From positions 16,020,698-16,084,697 of the forward strand of contig NC_023749.2 in NCBI RefSeq assembly GCF_000499845.2: a DNA stretch of 64,000 bases, given 5' to 3'. The position numbers were made by a program, and so were the translations under genes. Source of the stretch: Phaseolus vulgaris (Eukaryota; Streptophyta; Magnoliopsida; Fabales; Fabaceae). Below the pieces are notes generated by a model. The model ran no database searches. It was not told the DNA's origin and worked only from the letters and a program-made list of their open reading frames with translations. Below are positions 21,340 to 31,274 of this stretch, in pieces (the first letter of the stretch is position 1; each line of letters begins with the position of its first letter).

Positions 21340-22156
21340 TGTACCGCCCTGGTAGTCGGAAGTGATGACGTGGCATCAAGCTACGGTATAGGCGTGTTGA
21401 CGAGACGCCAGGTTGGCAGAAGGGAAGGAAGTCGGGGGGCTCGTGAAGTCGCCAGTTATTAAATTGGCGTGCTCCGATCTCCAGCACACCAGAACCGGCG
21501 GTCACCGGGTTAAAGATGAAGTCGCCAGATGTAAACTCAGGCGACCAAGTGATTAGAGATCGCCGGAGCAAGCACATCGCCGAAGATGAAGGTGGTGCAG
21601 ATTATGAAGGCGGCCAGCGAGACCACAGGGAAGGTGTGTACGAAGGCACCCTAGCTCGCCAATCCAGTAGAGATCGCACTCCAGGACAACTATGCACTGA
21701 GTAGTATCATGCATAAGTAACTTAGCCAAAGGAGAGTCAGAAGCAGCGCCTAAGTCAAGGAGGCTCCAGATGATGGCACGTGTACGGCTGGATGCGAGCC
21801 ACGTGTCCAGGTGTGTAACTGCTAGGAGAGAGAAAGTGCCTAGGTATATAAGGGTTTCCCAACGAACTTCTGAGGTACGCACGTTCAGATTGTCTTCTTT
21901 ACGCTTGCGAGTTCTTGAGTATACTGTGAGAGAGAACATTGCACGGCTCCTTGAGAGTTCTTGAGTGTTACTCTTAGTATTTGGTGGTTCCGTCACTGAC
22001 TTGGGCGTTGGAGTGCGATCGGCCGCAGCGGCGCCGCTCTGTTCTTTTGCAGGTTCTTGAGGTGGATCGTGGTGAAGGACGGAGGTTGACGCTGCGCACA
22101 CGTCGATCCAAGTTTGACGAGGCAAGCTTCAACGTTCTGGTCAACGGGCAGGATCA
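21340..22156 (+). mobile_element. S1: solo TatA LTR, TSD ACACT
   Basis: An 817-bp LTR (TGTACC...GGATCA) flanked by ACACT at 21335-21339 and 22157-22161. It has no internal region. Detail such as the GTGTACGAAGGCACCCTAG stretch is closer to the F LTRs (805-819 bp) than to those of A and B, giving two LTR subfamilies. It splits C between RNase H and integrase. Confidence 0.92.
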
Positions 22157-23177
22157 ACACTCTTTTCAAAATTGGGTGCCCGAATTCTTGGATTTGATCA
22201 CATAAGAGAGCTTTACCAAGAAGATCAAGAACTCTCATCCATCTATGCCCAATGTCTACATAGAGCGCAAGGAGGTTACTATGTGTCCGAGGGATATCTT
22301 TTTAAAGAGGGAAAACTTTGCATTCCCCAAGGAACACATAGGAAACTCCTTGTCAAAGAATCACATGAGGGGGGACTCATGGGCCATTTTAGAGTTGATA
22401 AGACTCTAGACCTTTTAAAAGCAAAATTTTGTTGGCCACACATGAGGAAAGATGTCCAAAAACATTAATCTAGATGCATCTCATGTTTAAAAGCAAAGTC
22501 TAGAACAATGCCTCATGGACTCTACACCCCTTTGCCGATTGCAAATGCTCCTTGGGAAGACTTAGCATGGATTTCATTTTAGGACTTCCTAGGACTGCAA
22601 GAGGCCATGACTCTATCTTTGTGGTAGTGGACCGTTTTAGCAAAATGTCCAATTTTATTCCATGCCACAAGGTAGATGATGCTCAAAATATTTCTAGACT
22701 CTTCTTTAGAGAAGTGGTGAGACTTCATGGTCTCCCTAGAAGTATAGTATCCTATAGAGATCCCAAGTTTATAAGCCATTTTTGGAAAACTCTTTGGGGC
22801 AAACTTGGAACAAGACTACAATTTTCAACTTCTTGTCATCCTCAAACGTATGGCCAAACCGAAGTAGTCAATAGATCTCTTGGGACTATGCTTAGGGCTA
22901 TCATGAAGGGCAACCATAAATCTTGGGATGAGTATCTTCCCCACATTGAATTTTCTTACAATCGAGTAGTTCACAAGACTACTAATGCTTCTCCTTTTGA
23001 AGTGGTATATGGTTTTAATCCTCTCACACCCATGGATTTGTTACCTCTTCCTAACCCACAAGAATTTGTGCATAAGGAAGGAGTAATCAAAGCCGACTTT
23101 GTAAAGAAAATGCATGAGAAGATTAAACTCCAAATACAACAACAAAATGAGAAGTACGCAAAATATAACAATAAAGG
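22157..23177 (+). pseudogene. C integrase, N-terminal and catalytic parts
   Basis: The zinc-finger region (HESHEGGLMGHF-like stretch near 22360, SRCISC near 22470) is followed by the catalytic core. An in-frame TAA lies near 22467 and a frameshift near 22555. The core has the first Asp in MDFILGLPR and the Glu in QTEVVNR. The second catalytic position is changed: the expected Ser-Asp-Arg-Asp reads Ser-Tyr-Arg-Asp (codon TAT at 22753-22755). The frame is cut by element A after YAKYNNKG and resumes at 37970. Confidence 0.85.
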
Positions 23178-23972
23178 TGTACCGCCCTGGTGGTCGGGTA
23201 TGATGACGTGGCATCCTGCTAAAGTGTAGGCGTGTTGACGAGGCGCCAGGTTGGCAGATAGGAAGGAAGTCGGGAGGCACGTGTAGTCGCCAGTTGTTAA
23301 GTTGGCGTGTTCCGACTTCCAGCTCACCAGAATAGGCGATCGCCAGGTTGAAGATGAAGTCGCCAGATGCAGACCCAGGCGACCAAGCAGTCGGAGATCG
23401 CCAGAACAAGCACATCGCCGAAGATGAAGGAGAAGCAGATTATGAAGGCGGCCGGCGAGACCACAGGGAAGGTGTATGAAGGCCCTAACTCGCCAGTTCC
23501 AGTAGAGATCGCACTCCTAAGTTAGCTATGCACTGGGCAGTACCATGCATAAGTAACTTAGCCAAAATGAGAGCAGAAGCAGCGCCAAGTCAGGGAGCCT
23601 CCAGATGATGGCACGTGTACAGTTGGATGCAAGCCACGTGTCCAAGTCTGTAACTGCCAGGAGAGAGAAAGCCACCAGGTATATAAGAGTTCTTAACAGA
23701 CTTTCTGAGGTACGCACGTTCAGTTCATACACTTTACGCTTGCGAGTGATAGAGCTGATTGTGAGAGAGGATTTGCACGGTTCTAGTTCTCTTAGTTTTT
23801 GGTGATACCGTGACTGACTAGAGCGTCGGAGTGCGATCGGCCGCAGCGGCGCCGTATCGTTTCTTTGCAGGTTCTTGAAGTAGATCCCGAGGAGGAACGA
23901 AGGTGAGAAGCGGTGCGCACGTCGATCCTTTGACGAGGCATTCTCCAGCGTTCCGGTCAACAGGCAGGATCA
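23178..23972 (+). repeat. A 5' LTR
   Basis: 795 bp, TGTACC...GGATCA. A TATATAA box lies at 23680-23686. It differs from the 3' LTR at the seventh-to-eighth base region (CCGCCC versus CCGACC), near 23517, at two sites near 23812-23820, and near 23935. Confidence 0.95.
23680..23686 (+). promoter_or_regulatory. TATA box of A 5' LTR
   Basis: TATATAA in the LTR, repeated at 37672-37678 in the 3' LTR and present in F and S1 as TATATAA or TATATAC variants. It probably sets the start of the genomic RNA. Confidence 0.6.
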
Positions 23973-23974
23973 TC

Positions 23975-23992
23975 AGGCGCCCACCGTGGGGC
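23975..23992 (+). other. A primer binding site (tRNA-Lys-like)
   Basis: AGGCGCCCACCGTGGGGC begins two bases after the LTR. From memory it complements the 3' end of a plant tRNA-Lys(CUU), except for the first base (A where T is expected). The same mismatch is in F (62780-62797). Confidence 0.65.
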
Positions 23993-24375
23993 CGTGTAAA
24001 ACTTGCTCCCATCCACAGCGTGAGTTCGTGGAAGTTTTCGAGGTTTTCTGCGTGGTTGTGTGCTAGTGCAACCGTCGTTCACAGTTTCTTTGAGTTTCGT
24101 TCGGTGAGTTTGCGTTTTGTACCGTTTGTTTGGTTTTCGATCGGTGGAGTGAGGTCTTTTGTTGCTTGCGCGCAATCTGTTTTTGGAAGTTCGAGTTCTT
24201 TCGCTGGTTTGGCTGTCCGCGGGGAAACGGTGGTTTTTGGTGAAGTTGTGGTTTTCTTCGAAGGTTTGCGGTGTTCTTGAGTTCTTGCGCAGTTTCTTGA
24301 GTTTTCTCCGATTGATCGCTGATTCGATCGCGGTTGAAGTGTTGTTTGCTGTATTCCTGTGGTTCGCTGAAGTTA

Positions 24376-26636
24376 ATGAGAAAAATGAGAAGCAATCGTT
24401 CCAGTCCCGTGGCGCCTGTCGCTGCTGAAGGCGACGCCGCCATGACCATGGCGCAGATGGCAGAAATGATGCGTTCGTTGCAGGCAACTGTGGAAGCCTC
24501 GCGCGTAGAGCAGGCGAGGATACATGAGGACCTGGTCGCCTCTCGCGCCAGGAACGAGGAGCTCAGCAAGGTAACTGAGGAGCTGCGTCGAGCTCTTCAG
24601 GAGCAGCAAGGACGTTCTTCTGTTGAAGAGGCGGCGCCGTCGACGCCACCTCGTGTGTTCCCAATGCCTTTTGTTCAGGCGATTACCGACACGCCAATTC
24701 CCACGAGCGTGGTTCCGGTCAAAGCTGTTTTTACCGGCGTGGAGGATCCAGAGGCTCATCTGACCACGTTCCACACGCAGATGATGCTGTCGGGAGGGTC
24801 AGACGCCGTCTACTGCAAGATGTTCGTGAGCACGCTCCAAGGAACGGCGATGGAGTGGTTTGTGAGCCTGCCTAACGGCCACATAACCAATTTTCAACAG
24901 TTCTCGAAAATCTTTGTCGAGCAGTACATTGTGAATAAGGCACCGCCCAGGGTGTCCTATGATCTGTTTGATATAAGGCAGTACCATGGGGAGTCCCTCA
25001 GAGACTACCTCAATCGCTTCGGAGCGCAGATGGTCAGATCGCCGGCCAAGGATGAAGAAATGCTGGTCTATGCCTTCAAGAAGGGCGTGCAGCCAGGGCC
25101 ATTCTGCGAGGCCTTGATCAGGGCTCATCCAGCGACGTTTGCTGAAGTCAGGCGACTTGCGGTGGCCCACATCGCCGACGAGAGTGAAGTCGCCGAGAAG
25201 AGAGGCAGCGTGGTTCCCGCCAGGCCACGCGCCCAGACCAGGATCCAGCCGCAGAGGGTGCTGGAAACGGCGGCGGCGGCCAGAAAAGACCAGAGGACTC
25301 GCCATCCTTACGACAGGAGAAACAAGGGAAGAAGCCAAGCGCGCCAACAACCAGCACGCCAACAACCAGCACGCCGGGAATACAATCGCCCGCCTAAGCA
25401 CAAATTCGTCATGGGACTAGCGGACCTGATCGCTATCCCTAACATATCTGCTAGGTTGAAGGCGCCTGAGAAGGTGGGCGACAAGGTGCTGGGGTCAAAG
25501 CCGGACGCCTGGTGCGAGTTCCACCAGTGTTTTGGCCACAACCTGGACTCGTGTTTGTCTTTAGGATACTAGCTCGACGATCTGGTTAAGAGCGGGTTCC
25601 TAAATGACTATCTGCTGGATAGAAGGACGGGGGGAGCGTCGAGTTCCCAGCCAGCAGGTGGAGAAGCCCAGCAATACGAGATGCCTATCCATGGGGAGAT
25701 CCACACCATTGCAGGGGGTTTCTCAGGTGGTGGATGCACCGCATCGCAGAGGAAAAAGTATGCGCGATCGGTGATGGCAGTGGACATGTTTGAAGATCAC
25801 TCGCCGGAAGTGGACATTACGTTCACAAAGCAGGATCTTCGGGACGTTGTGCCTATGACAACGATCCCATAGTTATTTCGTTGGTTACGGCGGGAAGGAA
25901 GGTCCACAGAGTTCTGGTGGACCAAGGAAGCTCGGCAGACGTGATGTTCTGGCCGACTTTCACGCAGCTGGAATTGCCCCTTGACCAGCTAAGGCCCTAT
26001 GGAGGGTGCTTATATGGGTTCGCTGGCGACCAGGTGGAGGTCAGGGGGTACATTGAGCTGAGAACCACGTTTACAGATGAGGCTGGGTCGAGGACGGAGA
26101 AAATCAAGTACCTCATCGTAAACGCCCCTTCAGCATATAACATCCTGTTGGGAAGGCCCACTCTTAACAGGATAGGCGCCATTCCGTCGACTCGGCACAT
26201 GAAGGTGAAGTTGCCGTCCATGGAAGGGGTGGTGATCACGATCAAGTCTGATCAGAAAGAAGCGAAAAGGTGCTATGAGAATAGCCTGAAAAACAAAAGA
26301 TCAGTGAGTTATGTAACAACCACCCCACCTCCCGGCGTGAAGCCCAGACCGCCGGTAACAGAGGAGGCCGCCGGAAGGGATGTAGAGATGGTGGATGCTG
26401 AGCTAGGGGAGAGGAATGCTGGCCCGGAGGAGGAAGAGGCGCGGAATCGCCCCGAGGAAGCAAGGGAACAGGGAATCGCCAGGGCGGTGATCGCCAGAGA
26501 ATCCAGGCCCAAACCTGTTGAGCAATGGCTCGAGAAGGAGATCGGAGGGAAAGTCTTCAAGCTCGGAAGATCTCTGGAGGTCGATCTCCAGGACCAGATC
26601 GCCAAGGTGATTGAGCGGCATCTGGACGCGTTTGCC
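24376..26636 (+). pseudogene. A gag-protease with three lesions
   Basis: Gag starts at Met 24376 (MRKMRSNRSS, same start as F). It has a short coiled region (about residues 30-85), the retrotransposon gag core (GVEDPEAHLTTFH to GPFCEALIR, about 110-255), a basic region and a Cys/His segment (WCEFHQCFGH). A Gln codon is TAG at 25570-25572. A 1-nt deletion near 25854 shifts frame just before the protease, where VLVDQGSSADV (near 25910) and NILLGRP (near 26140) are seen. A 19-nt deletion near 26636 removes the start of the conserved segment before RT. The acidic linker is intact. Mature gag and protease would need both repair and frame restoration. Confidence 0.85.
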
Positions 26637-29600
26637 CGGGATCGATCCCGACTTCTTGTGCCATCATCTGGCGATGGACAACATGGTGAGACCGGTGCGA
26701 CAAAGGAGAAGAAAATTCAATGAGGAGAGGAGGCAGACGATCAGGGACGAAACACAGAAACTCCTCGCTGCAGGCCACATCAGGGAAGTCCAGTACCTTG
26801 AATGGTTGGCAAATGTCGTACTGGTGAAGAAGAGTAACGGGAAATGGCGCATGTGCGTTGATTTCACCGATCTGAATAAAGCTTGCCCAAAGGATTCGTA
26901 TCCTTTACCAAGCATTGATGCCCTGGTTGATAGTGCTGCAGGGTGCAAGCTGCTGAGTTTCCTGGATGCCTTCTCGGGCTATAATCAGATCAAGATGCAT
27001 CCCATGGACGAAGAAAAAACAGCCTTCATGACGGAGAGGTCGTGCTACTGCTATAAGGTGATGCCGTTTGGGCTGAAGAACGCGGGGGCCACGTACCAGA
27101 GGTTGATGGATCGAGTACTTGCACCGATGCTGGGAAGGAACGTGCAAGCCTACGTCGATGACATGGTCGTGACCTCGCAGGAGAAGAGCAAGCACGTTGC
27201 GGACTTGGAAGAATTGTTCACGACGATCGCCAAGTTCAAGTTAAAGCTCAACCCGGAGAAATGCATTTTCGGCGTGGAGGCTGGAAAGTTTTTGGGTTTT
27301 CTCTTGACTGAAAGAGGAATAGAAGCTAACCCGGACAAGTGTGCCGCCATCTTGGCGATGAGAAGCCCGGCTACAGTGAAAGAAGTCCAGCAGCTAACAG
27401 GTCGGATGGCAGCCCTATCTCGCTTCGTGTCAGCTAGCGGAGAAAAGGGGCATCCCTATTTTCAGTGTCTGCGGCGCAATAACAAGTTCGTTTGGACGAA
27501 AGAGTGCGAGGAGGCCTTCGTCAAACTAAAAGAGTATCTGGCAAGCCCGCCGGTTCTGTGCAAACCGCTGGCGGGAATCCCTCTCAGGTTGTATTTCGCT
27601 GTAACTGAGAGGGCGGTGAGTGCGGTGCTCGCCCAGGATCAAGATCAGGCCCAGAAGCCTATTTATTTTGTGAGCAAGGTGTTGCAGGGCCCAGAAACGA
27701 GATATCAGGCCCTGGAGAAGGCTGCGCTGGCTGTGGTGTTTTCGGCGAGGAGGTTGCGCCACTACTTCCACAGTTTCACAATACTGGTGATGACTGACCT
27801 GCCCATACAGAAGGTCTTGAAGAAACCTGACGTTGCGGGAAGAATGGTGAAGTGGGCAGTGGAGTTGTCAGAGTTTGACATTAAATATGAGCCCCGAGGC
27901 CCGATCAAGGGGCAAATCTTTGCAGATTTTGTGGTCGAGCTCTCATCGGAGGCGACGCGGGTTGAAGGAGACGATTTCCGTTGGGTACTCTCGGTGGATG
28001 GATCGTCGAACCAGCAGGGTAGCGGTGCTGGAGTCATATTGGAAGGGCCCAACGGCGTGCTGATTGAGCAATCTTTGAGGTTTGCCTTTAAAGCCAGCAA
28101 CAATCAAGCAGAGTATGAGGCGCTGATCGCCGGGATTTTGCTGGCCAAGGAGATGGGAGCTAGGGTGCTGATGGCTAAGAGTGACTCGCTGCTAGTCACA
28201 GGGCAAGTAACAGGCGAGTTCCAGGCTAAAGATCCACAAATGGCGGCTTACTTGGCGTATGTGCAGGAGTTGAAGAGTTCCTTTGCCTCTTTTGAAGTAG
28301 TACATGTGCCCAGGGAGCAGAATGCCCGAGCTGACTTGCTTGCTAAGCTCGCCAGCTCAGGCAAGGGGGGTAGGCAGAGGACGGTGATTCAAGAAACTCT
28401 GAAGACGCCGAGGGCATTTGTAGCAGATCACCTGGTCCTTCAGATAAGCAAGTCGACGGAGAGAGCAGCGAGAAGCCATAAGTCTTTGACGCAAGAAACT
28501 CTGAGATCGCCGAGAGTTAGAGCATGTCGAGGAGAGAAGGTGGACGTGATGCAGGTCTGCGCCGACCGTGAGCCAGACACTTGGATAACACAGTACAAGC
28601 GGTGCCTGGCAGATGGCCTCCTCCCGCTGGATCCAACAGAAGCTAGGAAGGTAAAGAAAAATTCCAGCAAGTACACATTGATTGATGGCGATCTGTACAG
28701 GTTTGGGTTCACTCACCCACTCCTGGAATGCATACACGGCGAGAAGTGCACGAGAATTATGGCAGAGCTCCACGAAGGTATATGTGGAAGCCACGTCGGG
28801 GGTCGAGCTCTGGCCGCGAGGACTCTCCGTGCAGGCTACTACTGGCCATCCATGAGAGAAGATTGCAAGAAGTATGCCCAGTGCTGCAAACAATGCCAGC
28901 AGCACGCCGATTGGCACAAGGCACCTCCCGAGGAGTTGAAGTCGATCTATAGCCCTTGGCCGTTTCATACTTGGGGAATCGACATCCTGGGCCTTTCCCG
29001 CTGGCGATCAGGCAAATGAAGTACTTGGTGGTGGCGATTGAGTATTTCACCAAGTGGATTGAAGCAGAACCAGTGGCCCAGATCACCGCACACAAGATCG
29101 AAGGTTTTGTATGGAAGAACATTGTGTGCCGGTTTGGAGTGCCTAAGCGCCTGGTGTCAGATAATGGGACGCAGTTTGCAAGCCACCTGTTGAAGAAGCT
29201 TTGCGAAGGGGTTGGAATTCAACAAGTGTTTGCATCCGTCGAGCACCCTCAAACAAATGGCCAGGTGGAATCAGCTAATCGGGTGTTGTTGAGAGGTTTG
29301 AAGAGAAGGCTTGAGAAAGCCAAGGGAAGTTGGGCTGAGGAGGTGCCCCGTATAGTCTGGGCGTACCACACCACCGAGCAGTCAGGAACCCATGAGACCC
29401 CGTTTAGCTTGGTCTATGGGTGTGACGCCATGATTCCAGTGGAGATCCAGGAGAGCTCGCCGAGATTCCAGAACTTCGTAGAGGAAGACTCGAATGAAGA
29501 GAGAAGGCTGAACCTGGATCTGCTGGATGAGGTCAGGGAAGAGGCGAGGCTGAAGGCTGAGGCGGTGAAGAGGAGGATCGAGCGAAGATACAACTCAAAG

Positions 29601-29807
29601 GTGATGCCAAGGCAGTTCAGAGAAGGCGATCTGGTGATGAGGAAGGCCCACCAGTACGAGATGGAGAATAAATTGTCACCCAAGTGGACTGGACCGTTCA
29701 GAATAACCGAGGCGCTCGGGAACGGGGCCTACCGCTTAGAAACGCTGGAAGGAGGGGCGATCCCTCGCACTTGGAACGCCACACACCTAAAGTTGTACTA
29801 TAGTTAA
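26637..29807 (+). pseudogene. A pol: RT-RNase H-aRNH-integrase, one frameshift
   Basis: It is open from about 26637 to about 28992 and again to the stop at 29805-29807. RT has the intact PFGLKNAG motif (unlike B) and YVDD near 27157. The native RNase H segment lacks its catalytic Asp. The archaeal-type RNase H has SVDGSSN (near 27995), NQAEYEAL, AKSDSLL and ARADLLAK. Integrase has the CCKQCQ finger, SDNGTQF (near 29160) and NGQVES (near 29265). A 1-nt deletion near 28993, between the finger and the catalytic core at Gly-Pro after WGIDIL, breaks the chain. All visible catalytic residues are present. Confidence 0.87.
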
Positions 29808-29873
29808 GAGCTTTGTAAGTAAAGACAAACACAATGTTATATTACAATGTCTCTGTTAAAACAGTTTGAAGGG

Positions 29874-29930
29874 GGCACTCTTTTTTCCCTAAGGAGGGTT
29901 TTTAATGAGGCCACCCAATAAAAGAAGAGT
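29874..29930 (+). promoter_or_regulatory. Conserved post-pol block with AATAAA
   Basis: A purine run GAAGGGGG (29869-29875), CACTCTTTTTTCCC, a short inverted repeat CCCT/AGGG, then AATAAA at 29917-29922. It is conserved in B and F, and in diverged form in I. It may be a poly(A) signal placed before the convergent gene; the purine run could also be read as an internal purine tract. Both are inferences. Confidence 0.5.
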
Positions 29931-30047
29931 TTTCGAAGTATAAGGCGCTTTCAGATTGCATGTGTGCTATTTTCAAAAGTTTTGAAGAAAGACCTTGTCA
30001 TTTGTACATGATTTAAGGCAAGAAAAGATATATCGCGTGCTTTCTAA

Positions 30048-30670
30048 AAAGTTTTAAGTCCTCATCGTTTTTCGGCGATTGGAGGCACCAGTTAAGTTTT
30101 AAGTCCTCATCGTTTTTCGGCGATTGGAGGCACCAGTTAAGTTTTAAAGTCCTCATTGTCTTTCGGCGATCGAAGGCACCAGATGAAAGACCTCAACGCC
30201 CTCGCGCGTCCTGAGGCAAGTAAAAGACCTCCTCGCCGTCGAGCGAGTGCAGGCGAGAAAGAGAAAAAGTCCTCCGTGTTTCTGGGAGCGGGAAGATGTA
30301 ACTCCTGGGGCAATGTAGAGGCAAGTTAAAGACCTCCTCGCCGTCGAGCGAGTGCAGGCGAGAAAGAGAAAGGTCCTCAGTGCATCCAGGGGGGAGGAGA
30401 TGTACACCCTGGGCAAGTTGAGGCACCAGATAAAGTCCTTATCGCCGTTGTGCGAGCTAAGGCCAGTTAAAGACCTCCTCGCCGCCGAGCGAGTGCAGGC
30501 GAGAGAAAGAAAAGGTCCTCAGTGCATCCAGGGGGGAGGAGATGTACACCTGGGCAAGTTGAGGCACCAGATAAAGACCTTCTCGCCGTTGAGCGAGTTC
30601 AGGCGAGTTAAAGACCTTATCGCTTACGTGCGAGCATAGGCAAGATAAAATCCTTCTCGTCTCGAACGAG
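30048..30670. repeat. A 3'-region minisatellite-like repeats
   Basis: Repeats of about 45 bp (core TTTCGGCGATTGGAGGCACC) at 30060-30180, then larger units around CTCCTCGCCGTCGAGCGAGT and GCATCCAGGGGGGAGGAG, each seen two to three times. It is the mirror of the arrays in B and F with different copy numbers. From 30670 to 31274 there is only untranslated sequence. Confidence 0.8.
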
Positions 30671-31274
30671 TTCAGGTATGGCGAAGAGGGTGGAAGAAGC
30701 TTGAAAGGTGGCTAAGGTAGGTTCGAAGAGAACGCCTAGTCAGCCGGTCTTTTGCTCTGAAGTTCAGGGGGGCAAAGGAAGATCCCAAAGGGCGCTTCTG
30801 CCCCAGATAAAGAAACGATTGCCAAAGCATGAAGCTAGGAAAGGCTGATGGTACCAAGAGTTCTTGGCGATCGGGGAAAGTTCAAACAGCGGCGAGAAGG
30901 TTGAAAGACTTGTTTGATAAAGCAGGTCGAGTGGGACGTTGTTTGAGCCAATGATTGAGTTACAGTTCGTTGCTTGAAGGGTATTCTCGCAATAAGGTTA
31001 GTTGTCTTGAAGAGTACAAGTTGTTTAAGGTGATTATTGCTTAAGTTTGAAGTGGTTCGAGGCAGTTACGTCAAAAGTCGCGTTTGCAAAATCACTAAGT
31101 TAAATCCGACAAAGTTAAACATGCAAAGAAGGCTAAAGCGCTTAAAAGCAGTCAGGGGAGAGAATATCCAAGCTTTGTGATTGAAATAAGTATCTGTTCA
31201 AAACACATATGCACGAGTTTTTATTACAAGGTATATACAAGGGAATTATAAAGTAGCAGATGAGGTGGAGTGGA

